Source: Costus lasius (lineage: Eukaryota; Streptophyta; Magnoliopsida; Zingiberales; Costaceae). From it: a stretch of DNA of 64,000 bases. The notes under the pieces are model-generated. The model had not been told where the DNA came from. It worked only from the letters and a program-made list of their open reading frames with translations, and did not search any database. This document shows positions 21,638 to 33,705 of the stretch, piece by piece. A program made the translations under genes and the position numbers. Position 1 is the first letter of the stretch; the number at the start of each line of letters is the position of its first letter. The stretch covers positions 85,844,665 to 85,908,664 of the forward strand of contig CM050453.2 in the NCBI GenBank assembly GCA_027563935.2, written 5' to 3'.

Positions 21638-22674
21638 ATGGAATCTGATGGTGAATTTCTCAGTGTCATCAACATTCCTCTCTGGAGCAAAAAATCATTG
21701 TCAACTACCTCAAGTGTGAAGAATTATGGTGAGAAATATCTATCTGTATTTATGCATTCTTATTCTCCCTAAACCACATAATCTAATTTCGGGTTTATAG
21801 AATGTAACTTTATTTTCAGTAGAATCTGAGTTTGTTTGTAATAGAATCTGAGTTTGTTTCAGTAGGAGAAATAACGTAAAATGTTAGTGGGTTTAGTAGA
21901 ATATGACTTATTTTAGTAGAATTTCATTTTGCTTTTGGTAGAATATGAATAGGTTTTGGTTGAATATAAGTTGTTTTAGTAGAACTAAGTTATTTTAGTA
22001 GAATTTAAGTTGTTTTAGTAGAATTTAATTTGCTTTTAGTAGAATATGAGTAGGTTTTGTGTAGAATATAAGTACACCGTAGAATTTTAGTTTTTTAGTA
22101 GAATTTAATTTGCTTTTAGTAGAATATGAGTAGGTTTTGTGTAGAATATGAGTATACCATAGAATTTTAATTGTTTTAGTATAATTTAATTTGCTTTTAG
22201 TAGGTTTTGTGTAGAATATGAATATATTATAGAATTTAACTTGTTTTAGTAGAATTTAATTTGCTTTTAGTAGAATATGAGTACATGCTTTGTGATGTAA
22301 TGTGAGTATGCCACAGAATATGAGTTATTTTAGCAGTATCTAATATTTAGAATCGGCCACTTCTAGTTCGAGCAAAAAAGTTCAAAAGGAAGCACCCCAA
22401 ATGCGCTATTTACAAAGAAAAGAAAAGTCTGTACAAGTGGCCCGACCTATTCCTAGTAGATATTCCTTGAAGAGGTTGCATAGTTTTATAGACAACTTAG
22501 CTACTGATAATGTAATAAAGGAGCATCTGCTGGCTACCCCGTTTGGCATTTTATTCTAGGAATCTTCTGTAGCATTGGACATGCTAGCAGTGAAATTCTT
22601 GATATCGAGATGGGATCAAGAAAGAAGGGGATTCCTGATTAATGGGAATTTTATTGGTTTTACCATTTAGGATG
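21638..22674 (+). pseudogene. ULP1-like gene, exons 1-2 (5' part)
   Basis: First part of the MULE's ULP-type gene. Exon 1 (21638-21728) begins MESDGEFLSVINIPLWSKK and ends at a GTGAGA donor in phase 1. An acceptor ATTTAG ends at 22350 and exon 2 continues GESATSSSSKKVQKE. Exon 2 has the pattern typical of plant ULP-MULE proteins: a short basic stretch, RYSLKRLHSFIDNL, LLATPFGI, then FLISRWDQERRGFLINGNFIGFTI. Stops at about 22557 (TAG) and 22668 (TAG) show it is dead. The frame is interrupted at 22670-22674 (GGATG) by a 3.74-kb insertion and resumes at 26415. The N-terminal region's role is not known. Confidence 0.65.
21790..22330 (+). repeat. TAGTAGAAT minisatellite in intron 1
   Basis: Most of the 622-bp intron of the ULP1-like gene is irregular tandem copies built on TTTTAGTAGAAT followed by AT-rich tails (variants TAGAATATGAG, TAGAATTTAA), with a unit of about 25-55 bp. 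The reverse complement of the same core recurs at 38640-38960 and 42330-42725 in this MULE. Confidence 0.75.
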
Positions 22675-23109
22675 TGTTGGGTCATTTTTGGTCATGATTA
22701 ATATGTTTGACTTTTTCAAATTCACCTTATAAAAATAAGATTTTTATTTAAATGGGTTCAAGCTTCCAATGAACGCAAACATTCATTGTTAATTTCCCCT
22801 GAAAATCAAGGCACTTTTGATTGAGAGATCTATGTTATGAAATAAAATAAAATGACTGAATAGAATGATTCATTAAACATTAAAATAGAAATACATGATG
22901 ATTTCAGAAAGAAAAATAACAAAAGAGAAAAAAATCTTCGTCAACTTGGATGATTTATATATGCCAAATACCCGGCCTTGCAAGGGCTTATTGGATACTT
23001 ATGGCGAATGTTCAATTTGAGAATTACTCGGCCTCAACGGCTTGTTGGGTAAAGATATCCGGCCATGATGGCTTGTGGGATATTTAATTTGGAAATTACC
23101 TAGTCTCAA

Positions 23110-23575
23110 TGGCTTATGAGCATTTGACATGTGCTCGGTCTTGACAACTTGTGAGCATTTGAATTTGACATGTGCTCGGTCTTGACGACTTGTAAGCATT
23201 TAAATTTGACATGTGCTCGGTCTTGATGACCTGTGAGCATTTGAATTTGATATGTGCTCGGTCTTAATGACTTCTGAGCAATTGAATTTGACATGTACTC
23301 GGTCTTGACGACTTGTGAGCATTTGAATTCGACATGTGCTCGGTTCTAACAACTTGTGAGCATTTGAATTCGACATGTACTCGGTCCTAACGATTGTGAG
23401 CATTTGAATTCAATATGTGCTCAGTCTTGATGACTTGTGAACATTTGAATTCGACATGTGCTTAGTCCTGATGACTTATGAGCATTTGAATTCGATATGT
23501 GCTCGGTCCTGATGACTTGTGAGCATTTGAATTCGACATGTGCTCGGTCTTGACGACTTGTGAGCATTTGAATTC
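23110..23575. repeat. 41-bp tandem repeat, about 11 copies
   Basis: Unit of 41 bp containing GTGAGCATTTGAATTCGAC and ATGTGCTCGGTCTTGACGA. The first copy is shortened to about 35 bp. Related words with GGCTTATTGGATATTT continue outside both ends at lower similarity. The period is not a multiple of three, so the minus-strand open frames across it are not a repeat protein. Confidence 0.85.
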
Positions 23576-24399
23576 GTAAAATATCTGGTCTCAACGGCTT
23601 ATTGGATGTTTCAATTTCAGAGATATCCAGCCTCAATGGCTTGTTGGATATTTCAGTCTTAATAAACACAATATCATATTGAGGAGTTACGCCCCAACGG
23701 TAAACGTCGACGTACGCACCTCCCAAACAATACTTTATTGTAAAAGTTAAGGTTTTCAAAAGTTCTTTATCCGGCCTTGATGGCTTATTGGATATTTAAT
23801 TTGAAAAATAATATTGGCCTTGATGGCTTGCTAGATATTTCAATTTCAATTGACTCAAATTATCCTCAACTATCAAATATTTGATTTTCTCATGCCCGTA
23901 GATTTAAATTCATAAATCTGCCTCAATCCAGCATTCGAATAAAAAATTCAATATTATATTCGGAAAGATCAGGTTCGATATAGTAGGAATCGACACCTTA
24001 ATCATGTCAAACGTCATCCGATCAACTTAGATATGCTCAAATCCACTTCAGCAGTTAATTTCATATTAGATCAAATTCATCTTAACTGTTCATTTAGATT
24101 CATAGATCTACTTCAATTCAAGTCTCGAATCGAAGATCTAATATCATATTTAGAAAGATCGAGTTTGATTTGATAGTATTCAACTCCTTGATTATGACAA
24201 AAGTCAACCGATTAACCTAGATACCCTCATATCAATTTCAGCCGTTGATTTAGATTTGGATTTGATTTATCATGACCGTTCATTTAAATTCACAGGTCTG
24301 TATCCATCCGAGTGTCAGATCGAAGATCAGATATCATATTTAAAAAGATCAGGTCTGATATAGTGGGAATCGACACCTTGATCATGTTGAAAGTCAACT

Positions 24400-25115
24400 G
24401 ATTGATCTAGATATGCTCCGATTGTTCTCAACCGTTCATTTGTTTTATATGTGGATCTGGACTGTCGAATAAATTTGAATCTAAACCGTGCAATTTGAGA
24501 TGGACGAATCTGAATCGTTGGATTTAATTTATTTGATCAAATTGATCTCAACCGTCTGATTTCATGTGAAGTAATATGGACCATAGATTTCTATTCATAT
24601 CTGCACCGTTGATTTGATTTTAATGAATCTCGATCGTTGGATTAAAATTTTTAAATCGGATTGATCTGAACCATGCGATTTCGCATGAAGAGATCTGGGC
24701 GGTTGGATTTTATGCTGATCTGGACCGTTGACTTGAAGTGAACGCATCTCAACCGTTGGATTGATTTTATTTGATTAGAGCGATCTTGGTCGTCCGATTT
24801 CATATGAAGTAATCTGAGCCGTTAGATTTCATGATGATTGAGACCGTTGGATTTGAATAAAATGAATCTCGGTCGTTGGATTCAATTTTAAACTCGGATT
24901 GATCTGAGCCATCAGTTATTGTTTGAAGTGATATGGAGCATTGATCTTATTTGGATCTTGACTGTTGATTTGAATAGAGTGGATCTCACCCGTTGGATTT
25001 AATCTTTTGATCAGAGTGATATATGTCGTCCGATTTGAATTGAACAAATCACAACCGTCAAATTGATTTGGATCTGGGCCGTTGGATTAATTGGGCGAAT
25101 CTGGGCCGTTGATTT
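24400..25115. repeat. Diverged ATCTGAACCGTTGGATTT repeats
   Basis: About 18-20 irregular copies of words like ATCTCGACCGTTGGATT and GATCTGGGCCGTTGGATT, spaced roughly every 30-60 bp. Such CCGTTGGATT arrays are familiar in plant LTRs. Similarity between copies is low, so the array is old. Confidence 0.65.
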
Positions 25116-25535
25116 AATATTTTGTCTCTCTCGACGACGGTGGCGGCGGGCGAAACTAGGGTTCGTCACTGCTGGTAGCTTGCTGCTTTTCTGGTCAATC
25201 GGCTCTAGGAGTACGTTCTCTATGTCGATAAAGACTTATTGCCGAAGTTTGATGTCGTCCGGTGGAGTATTGGCGGCGAATCGATGATTTTAGCAAAAAT
25301 AGGGTCGCCAGCACAAAAACTTCAGATTCTGGCTATCTGGTTGTCAGATGGTTGGATCCTTTTTTCTATTGGTGCACACACTCAGGGAGAAGGCATAGAT
25401 GAAGTTTGGTCTTAATCAGTTGGCTGAATTTGATGGAAGAATGATCCGAAAATTCTGTGTCGGGGCGGTTGAGCAATGCACTTTATTTTTTTTAATCGAT
25501 ATTTTTTTTACTAAAGTATCATTCTCTAGGAATTA

Positions 25536-25693
25536 GTCCAGAGTTTACTCTCCGCAAAAATAATTTTGTAGGAGTATCCTCTCCAATTTAGTCCAGAGTT
25601 TATTTCCGTAAAAGTGATTTTGTAGGAGTATCCTTTCCGATTTAGTTCAGAGTTTACTCTCCGTAAAAGTGATTTTGTAGGAGTATCCTCTCC
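25536..25693. repeat. 54-bp tandem repeat, three copies
   Basis: Three head-to-tail units containing AGTCCAGAGTTTACTCTCCG followed by TTTTGTAGGAGTATCCTCTC. Units differ at a few positions. They sit in the downstream half of the putative solo LTR. Confidence 0.85.
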
Positions 25694-26414
25694 GTGAGAA
25701 CAGAGCAAGGAAGAAGAAGAGGGATAGAAATGTATACCTATGTAGAAAAAGAAATCTCCTTGTAGTGTTCTTCGTAACGTCAACGTCTGGACGTTGTAAA
25801 ATTTTCTTCGTCTCCATTTTCTTAAGAAAGACACCCCTTTTTATATCATCTTCCTTGCTATTTTTGTTGCAATAAATAAATAATTTATTTGCTATTAGTC
25901 TTACACGACGCCTCATCTCTTTATTTTTTTTTGCTTGCGATTGATTTGCTCCCAAATTTAGTCGAGTACACATCTCTCTTACCACGATTCTTTTATTTAT
26001 TTATTTATTTTTTTCTTTCCATGATCCAATTTTACACCTCCTGCTCCTTTCAATTTACTACACATGACACTTGTTTTGTGATTTTGACCAAAGCTACACA
26101 ATTTGGTTCAAGTGCAATTTTGACCAGACAAAATTAGAGGCAATTTTGACTAAACAAAATTGGCTACATGACCCATTTTCCAAATTAATTTGAATTGCTA
26201 TGTGGCATGATTTGTTATTGTGAGGTGCATGTACTTAAGTTAAAAATTACTTGGTCAAAGTTGAAATTTGGAGCTCGACTGGATTCGTCAAAAATAATTT
26301 TGGTCAAAATTGGATTGCGCATTCGTAGTTCAAAAATTACAATTTCAGCTCCTCAAATTACACTTGTAATTTAAAATTAATCATTTTCTTTCTCAAAAAA
26401 AAAAATGCTCAACA

Positions 26415-27780
26415 GGATGTATCAATCATCCTTGGTTTGTTCCACAAGGGGAGTTAGTGAACTTAGAATCAGATCAGCCGAGTTCAGCCTTCTATGATGC
26501 AAAATTTAGTGGCCAAATAATAACTAGATGCCTGATTGAGAAAAAGCTAAGCAAATTGAGTGCCGATAGACCGGGAGTGGACAGTGATCTAGTGCTGCAG
26601 CTTGTTATTTTGTATATATTTTGTACATTTATTTTCGCCCGGCTGAGCCATATTATGGTTACCTCCCTGGTTCTATATGTGGATGATTTGATGAAAATCA
26701 ATAATTATAACTAGTCTGAAGCTGTACACCGGTTTTTAATTCAAGAGGTGTCACGTAGTAGCAAGAGTAAAAAACTTAGTGGCATTGGTGGATGTGCCAT
26801 TGTACTGTGTGTGAGTACCATCCTTAATATCATTAGTTAATTTTATCTCAATTGTTGCAATTGTTAATATTTTCTTACTTTGTGATAGGTTTGGCTATAC
26901 GAGCATACATGATTATATATATCTAGTAGGATTGACGGTGTTCACCCCCGACTATTCCAGTGGGTTAATGTCAGAACTATGCGATGACCATCCTATTGTA
27001 AGAACCTTCGAAGTATAGCAAGGACTTGGGTATGGTTTATCTAATGTTAAATATGAGACACAATAAGTTACTTTACAAATTTTCTAATTCTATTCTATTG
27101 TTGGTTGTAGTTGATATTTGATCTTATTTTGGGTGATGTGGAACAAGATCGGATTGATCATGTTCATCATGTTGAGGTAGAAACTGAGCCAAATGTGTAG
27201 TCTCCCATTTTGGAGTACAAGGAAGCTGCTTACAAAAAAAACATTGAGACACTTGAGGCTCAAATCAGTCAGATTCTTGCAGACAATCAAAAGAGGAAAG
27301 TGAATAAAGAGAACTCTAATTGGGGTGGATGTAAGTAGGGTAAAAGCTAATTGGATTTGTTGCAAGTGAATAAAGAGAACTCTAATCTTGTAAATGCTTG
27401 TGAGAGCCTTGGGGTGGATGTAAGGAGGGTAAAAGCTAATATGACATTCCAAATAGAGGAAAGTGAAAGGAGAAATGCTGTGCTGGTTGAAGAGAATCAG
27501 AAACTACAAATGGATTTGTTACAAGTAAGTAGGGGTAACTCGGAATTGGCGTTTGATATTGATAAGGGAAATGCAGAGCTTGTTAAGGAGAATAACAAGA
27601 TGAAAGATGAGATTTATAAACTCTCTCAGGATTCCAAAGATAGAGGAATGGAAGAGAGCGAGGATAGTAACTCAAGTGGTGATGCCTCTACTGATGTTTT
27701 GGATAAAACATTGGTTTTACATTCTGGGAATACAAGAAAGAAGCGTGTACGAAAATCTTCATGGGCAATAGTTAGCCCAT
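26415..27780 (+). pseudogene. ULP1-like gene, middle exons
   Basis: Resumes exon 2 in frame (DVSIILGLFHKG, then a stop). Further exons read SSAFYDAKFSGQ and YVDDLMKINNYN, a stop, then SEAVHRFLIQEV. An acceptor near 26888 (GTGATAG) leads into VWLYEHT, matching the order in plant ULP-MULE proteins (YVEDL, AAVHRFL, VWAYEH). From about 27200 the protein is a predicted coiled coil rich in Glu, Lys and Asn, with an internal duplication: the VNKENSN block occurs at about 27300 and again at 27365. A basic KKRVRKSSW segment precedes the break at 27780. Stops at several places show it is dead. Exon limits are approximate. Confidence 0.6.
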
Positions 27781-28374
27781 TGATAGGGATCCCGCTAGTG
27801 CACGAGTCTATTGAAGTAGTAAAATATCGATCCCACAGGGACTAATGGGCAACTACCGACAGATCTCAAATTTGCTAGCTAGACGATGTCGAAATTGGTG
27901 AAGTTTAAATGTTGAACTAATTTAATGCACGAGAATGTAAACGGAGGAATCGTACGAGAAAAATTTGATGAAAGATGCATCAGGATATTGGTTCACCGCT
28001 TTCACTCCTTACAATTGAATAATCAAACTTCATTGCCAACATCCAATCTAGTTCAAGGGATTCCGTCCCTGACGTACAGGCCATTTCCACCGATACCCTC
28101 ATCCACTCCCATGGACTGGTTACCGGTCTAATCCATAAGGTTCTGACGTTTGGATGGTCTTGCGGTCTACCTAAACACGTGTAAGTTCCTAATACTTTCA
28201 GGGCGAGCACAAGTTTACCAAAGGGTCCCCCCCCCCCAAATTCCTCATTTAGAAACTTCCACCTACGGAGTACCGACTCAAGTGCTCCCTTTTGGCAGCA
28301 CAGGCAAAGGGCACCGAGACAATCCAACGCGCTGGCGAACTTTTTGTTTACTAGCCACGTCTAAAATCCTATAC

Positions 28375-29945
28375 TGATGGAGGTGGGGATCATCCACAAA
28401 CACGATGCATGCAAACAAAGCTTTGAGAAAGTAGTTTTTTTTTGTATTTTGTAAGATAAGAAAACCGGATTACTTCTAACGAAATTGAAAACTATTTTTT
28501 GTATTTTATAAGTAGGGAAAACCCAAAAACTAGATTACTTTGAAACTACAAACTGAAATGACTCTTAATCTATGAATTGAAACTACTAGAAGGAATACTC
28601 ACAGTGCGAACCTTGAGAATAGAAGGATCGTGACTCCCCGGTCTTCAACGGTCCTACTCTGATGGAAGGAGTTGTATCATTACAAGCAAACACAGACAAG
28701 CAAGATCCGCACATCCCACGGATTCATATTACAGATCAAGAATTAAGGGGGAGGTTAAGCCTCACAAATTCCCTTAACACTTTAACTAAGGAGAGGAGGG
28801 GAAAAAGAAGAGAGAACACTTGCGCCAAGGAGGCCTCCCAAATCTTGCGCCAACCTACAATCAATAGTTCAACTTAGTGTAGGAAAATGCTCTTGAGGAA
28901 AGGAAGAAACATCACAAAGAGTTAGAACACTTAGCTTTGATGGTTTCTTCAATTTTTCTCTCGGCCCCAAGTTTGCATCCACGCCAATGGCTTGAAGGAG
29001 TTTGCTTGCACTTGGAAAGATCTTGAAGGTGATGGGGGATTATAACTTTCGACTAGAGAAGAAGAGGTGAAGGGAAAGGGCTCAGCCCTTTAGAGGAGAG
29101 GGAGGTAGAAGGGTCTTGGCGACACAAGCACCATTGCTAACACTTTGAATTTTCAATCTAGGCAACTAATTCGACAATGAGAAGAGGGTTACAACTTATA
29201 GGCTCAACAAGCCGTGGGCAAGGGTGACAATTCACCCTAGGCACAATTACAAAGATATGGAAGAAGTTAATGCTCAATTAAAACATTTCCTTTAGCAATT
29301 TGAATTTTGAATTCTTTCTTTGATGGAGCTTTCTTGTGGCCGAATCCTCTTGGTCTCTTTCCTTTTGTTGGCTTGATTCAAACGTTGAGAGGATTCTTTT
29401 GTGGGTGAGTATTCGGTGGTCTCTTTCCAAACAAGGTGTGAACACATTTGTTCTCATTAATTCTCTCCCTGATTTTTGGACCTTGATAGAGGCGCATTGA
29501 AGGCTTGGCACAAATGGTAATAGGAGGGCTGGTTCTTCCTTGCATTCGAATTCTCCTCCAAAGGTGGCGCCTTGGGCTGATTTGGAAGGTGGAGCTTCAT
29601 TCAATGTAAGCTCCTTCAACTTGAAGTCTCTAGTTAAGGTGTTGAAGTGCTTCTTTCCATAATTGGAGCTCCACTTGATTGGCTTAGCTTGAGCCTCTTT
29701 AGCTTCCCTTGAGCTGGGCTTTATCCTGCCCAATTATTGACACAAAAAACCAGTAGACTATTCTAGAAGGTAATGCATGACCTAATAAGGAAACTTCAAG
29801 GTGCACTAGAGCTTATTCAAAGCAAATTGCAAATAAGGAAGGTGCAAATAAGGAAAGAAGGGTGACCTAGGAGGGAAGGCCATATCTGATGGGCTTCCTC
29901 CTAGCCCTACCAGACCTTCTAGGGGTAGGGTTGGCCTCTCCATCA
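28375..29945 (-). repeat. 3' LTR of the gypsy element, 1571 bp
   Basis: Direct repeat of 34665-36205. The last 26 codons and the stop of pol (29867) lie inside it. It retains a CCTATAAG word (minus strand, about 29202-29195), a possible TATA box that is missing from the other LTR. Confidence 0.9.
29278..29733 (-). CDS. Unknown 151-aa open frame inside gypsy LTR
   Basis: Sense-strand frame starting MGRIKPSSREAKEAQAK, rich in Lys, Glu and Ser, ending KLLKEMF. The same 151-codon frame is uninterrupted in the other LTR (35539-35994), with a few amino-acid changes. I recognise no domain, signal or membrane segment. Preservation in two copies separated by about 2 percent divergence is weak evidence by itself; it may be an open frame by chance. 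Not assigned a function. Confidence 0.25.
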   Translation of the reverse strand: MGRIKPSSREAKEAQAKPIKWSSNYGKKHFNTLTRDFKLKELTLNEAPPSKSAQGATFGGEFECKEEPALLLPFVPSLQCASIKVQKSGRELMRTNVFTPCLERDHRILTHKRILSTFESSQQKERDQEDSATRKLHQRKNSKFKLLKEMF

Positions 29946-32900
29946 TTTCTCCCTGGGTGTGAAAAATTCTCCTCTGGAGAATTATCCTTGTACCCTTGGA
30001 GCAACTCTGGGGCGGCCTGTGCCAACTCACTCTCAGGAAGCCAAACCTCCTCACCCGAAGTAAACTTAACACGATAAAATACTTGTACCTCGTTCGGGGT
30101 GAGTCGGGTCTGATCCTCAAGTATGCTCTGTAGCTCGAGCCTGTCAGCCAACTCCTTAATGAGTACCGGCTCCTCATAGTATGTGAGATCCTCCACGTTG
30201 ACAGTGGTGGGGATCCCCAAGTCCGGTGGTAGATCCAAAACATAGGCGTTATCGTTGATCTTCTCCACGATGGTAAAGGGTCCGAGTCCCTTTGCGTCCA
30301 ACTTGCGGCCAGATCCATGGATGCGCTCCTCCCTGACCCGCAGCATAACCTGTTCACCTACAGAAAATTTCCTTTCTCGGCGTTTCTTGTTAGCACTCTT
30401 GCGATAAGAATTAACAGCATCAAATATTTGACAATGTATTTCATGATGCAAATGTGACATGTGAGTAGCAAAATCTCTACCAGACATAGAAACATGAGAG
30501 TGTCTAGGTAAAGGAAATAAATCAACAGGTTTTCTTGGTTGGTACCCTAAGTTGGCTTGAAAGGGGGATAATCCTGTGGTCTTGTTGACAACACTGTTGT
30601 AGGAGAACTCGGCAATGGGTAACAGCTTATCCCACGTGCCTGGATGCGCTCCCACCAAACTCCTCAGAATGCTCCCAAGTGATTGGTTAACCACTTCGAT
30701 CTGCCCATCCGTCTGAGGATGATAGGCCGTGGAGAATTTGAGTTTTGTTCCCAACATAGCCCACAGGGTTTTCCAGAAATGTCCAACAAACCTGGAATCC
30801 CTATTAGAAACTATAGTCAGAGGGGTACCTCTAAGTCTAACAACTTCTTTAAAGAATAACCTAGCTACATGTGATGCATCTGTGGTTTTATAGCAAGGTA
30901 TAAAGTGTGCCATCTTGGTAAACCTATCCACAACGACAAAAATAGAGTCATGTCTAGAGGGAGTCCTTGGTAAACCTAAGATGAAATCCATGCTAAGGTC
31001 TTGCCAAGGTGCCTGAGGAATGGGTAGGGGAGTGTACAGACCAAAATTATATTTCTGAGTTTTACTTGTCTGACAGGTCCTACAATGTTTGACAACCTTA
31101 GCCACATCCCTATAGAGGTTCGGCCAGAAGAACCGTTCCTCCACTAAGGCTTGAGTCTTGTCCCGGCCATGGTGCCCGGCAGACCCTCCTCCGTGGATCT
31201 CCCAAACAAGGAAGTCTCGGATTGAGGTCTTGGGAACGCACAACTTTGGCCCAAGAAACAAAAACTCATCCCTTAGGGTATAGAGGGGATGACTCAAAGG
31301 GTCTATGCTAAGCTCAGAATATATGCTTGAAAAATCAGGGCATTCTACGTATTCATGCTTCATGCATTCAAATCCAACTACTTCAACAGATAATTTTTGC
31401 ATAAGAAAAGTTACTCTACTCAAAGCATCAACAACTTTATTTTCAGTTCCAGACTTATGTTTTAAAACAAAAGTATACTGTTGAAGATATTCTGCCCATT
31501 TAGCATGCCTAGCATTTAATTTCTTCTGAGCACTTAAAAAAGATAAAGCCTGGTGGTCACTATTCAGAATAAATTCATTATGTATTAGGTAGTGTCTCCA
31601 GTGTCTTAAAGATTGAACTACAGCATAGAACTCCTTATCATAAGTGGTATATCTTTGCTTGGCCTCATTTAATTTTTCGCTAAAGTAGGCTACAGGGTGA
31701 CCTTCCTGACTAAGGGTACCTCCTATTCCTACTCCTGAGGCATCACAGTCCACTATGAAAACTTTAGAAAAGTCAGGTAATCTCAGGACTGGGGTAGTGG
31801 TCATTCTAGCCTTAAGCTCCTCAAAGGCTCTACTAGCAGACTTAGGCCAACTAAACTCACCTAGTTTCATACAATTGGTTATAGGGGCTACAATGGCGCT
31901 AAAGTTTCTAATGAATCTCCTATAGAAGACAGCTAGACCATGGAAGCTCCTAATCTCAGTCAAGGTTTTGGGTTCAGGCCAGTCTAAGGTGGCTTGGATC
32001 TTGCTAGGGTCAGCTTGAAGTCCTTGGTCAGATACTATGAAGCCTAAGAAGACAACCCTGGGGAGAGGAAAGAATATTTTTTCAGGTTAAGGTATAGCTT
32101 TTCTTCCTGAAGTAAGTCTAGGGTTTTCCTAAGGTGTTCCATGTGTTCTTCTTGGGTCTTGCTATAAATTAGGATGTCATCAAAGTAAACTACTAAGAAT
32201 CTTCCTATATAAGGCTTCAAGACTTGGTTCATTCATCTCATAAAAGTTGAGGGGGCATTAGAGAGACCAAAGGGCATGACTAGCCACTCATATAAACCAT
32301 CCTTAGTCTTAAAGGTTGTCTTCCACTCATCCCCAAGTCTTATCCTAACTTGATGGTATCCACTTCTAAGGTCTAGCTTGCTAAACCACTTAGAACCTAC
32401 CAGCATGTCAAGCATGTCATCTAATCTTGGGATGTGAAATCTATATTTGATGGTTATCTTGTTCATTGCCCTATAGTCTATACACATGCGCCAGCTTCCA
32501 TCCTTCTTTGGGGTAAGAAGGGCTGGGACTGCACATAGGCTAAGGCTTTCCCTAATGAAACCTTTATCTAGAAGTTCATCTACTTGCCTCTTGAGCTCTT
32601 GATGCTCAGTTGGGTTCATCCTATAATGAGGCAAGTGTGGGAGAGTGGAACCCGGGACAAGGTCTATGGCATGTTGGATTTCTCTAAGGGGAGGTAGGCC
32701 ATTGGGAAGTTCATCTCTAGTGAGCTCAGAGTACCCTGAGAGTAGGGTCTCAACTTCTATGGGTATAGGTGACTCCTCATCTGGGTTGGTTTCCTTAATG
32801 ACTAGGGAGTACACTTGTTTGGACTCTAAGCAATCTTGGGTGAAGGCATGGGACCTTATGAGTTGGATGGTAGGTTTGGGTTCCTTAGGTTCTTCTATCC

Positions 32901-33705
32901 TACCCTTATTAGTGGAAGCCTTAAGTTCCTTAGGCATGGAAGGCGTCAGTTTGATCTTTTGCCCATCATGGCTAAAGACATAGGTGTTAGTCCGACCGTA
33001 GTGGATAACATCCATATCAAATAAACAAGGGCGACCGAGTAAGACTTGGGCGACATCCATGGTTATGACGTCACACCAAATCTTGCCTTGGTAGATGGCA
33101 AACTGAAGAGGCTCTAAGCACCTATGGGTAACTGGGACACTAGACTGCTTGACCCAAGATATGCTATAGGGACTAGGGTGCGATTCCGCCTTAAGGTTGA
33201 ACTTCACTAAGGCTGTGTGGGAGACTGCGTTCAGACTACTTCCCCCATCTATCACTACTTTGCACATGTTGCCATTGCATTTCTTGTAGGTGTGGAAAAT
33301 ACTTGTCCTACGCCAGTCCTCGATTGGGGTAGGCTTGATAAGGGTGCACCTAACCACTCCTAAGGTATCTTGGGTTTGCTCTTCACCACTATCATAGACT
33401 AACTCTTCACATATCATGCATCCAGAATCTAGGTTATGGGTTTCTTCATGGTTTTCCTCATAGGTTTCCTCATGTTTCTCTTCACCTAAGTATAGGGCTC
33501 TCTTGGGGCAGTCTTTCATGTAATGTCCTACTTGGTGACAAGCATGGCAAGTGACTCTAGGTTCTTGGATAGTTCTAGGTCTAGAGGGTGTTGATGTTGG
33601 GGCTTTGGGTTGGGAGCTTGAGGGGTTTGATGTAGGTGTCTTAGGATAAGTTCTAGGGGAACTAAACTCTCTCCTAAAAGCTCTTTTAAGGTTTTCCTCT
33701 ACCTC
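29867..33705 (-). pseudogene. Gypsy pol: protease, RT, RNase H, integrase
   Basis: Continues in frame from gag. First comes a nucleocapsid knuckle (CHACHQVGHYMKDC) near 33530, then a protease segment with VVIDGGSSLNAVS. RT follows, with FSKLDLRSGYHQ, EWLVMPFGLSNAP and the catalytic YFDD in [11 protein letters not shown]. RNase H has FIVDCDASGVGIGG and HALS-type motifs. Integrase has an HHCC-like finger (GHHGRDKT...CRTCQTSK) and FTKMAHFIPC. The C-terminal region VFYRVKFTSGEEVWLPESEL looks like a diverged chromodomain. Damage: a TGA at 32233-32235 just before the RT active site and a frameshift near 32070, in addition to the gag stop. It ends at 29867 inside the 3' LTR. Three small lesions in an otherwise conserved frame indicate a recent insertion. 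Confidence 0.9.

Larger units (their letters stand above)
22675..26414. mobile_element. 3.74-kb putative solo LTR (duplication GGATG)
   Basis: The insertion starts TGTTGGG and ends CTCAACA, a TG...CA termini pair, and is flanked by the exact 5-bp duplication GGATG (22670-22674 and 26415-26419). Removing it with one GGATG restores the frame GFTI-stop-DVSIILGLF of the ULP1-like gene. No gag or pol homology and no internal pair of repeats is visible, so it is best read as a solo LTR or another coding-free LTR element. It contains three separate tandem-repeat blocks. A candidate start of transcribed leader is the GTCTCTCTCGACGACGG stretch near 25120. Confidence 0.75.

Noticed and set aside
23110..23575. 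Regular repeats with spacer-like segments, resembling a CRISPR array
   Set aside because: The whole 41-bp unit is repeated with no unique spacers, there are no cas genes, and it lies in a plant LTR.
22999..23759. Minus-strand open frames across the 41-bp array that look like a repeat protein
   Set aside because: The period is not a multiple of three and each frame changes; they are by-products of the tandem repeat.
28229..28239. Homopolymer runs (C-run here, another at 48471-48482, G-run at 58979-58990)
   Set aside because: Short mononucleotide runs are common and may be sequencing length errors; no function is implied.
28662..28877. 71-codon plus-strand frame in both gypsy LTRs
   Set aside because: Antisense to the element, short, and without any domain.
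29806..30357. 183-codon minus-strand frame overlapping gypsy pol
   Set aside because: Different frame of the well-supported pol C-terminus.
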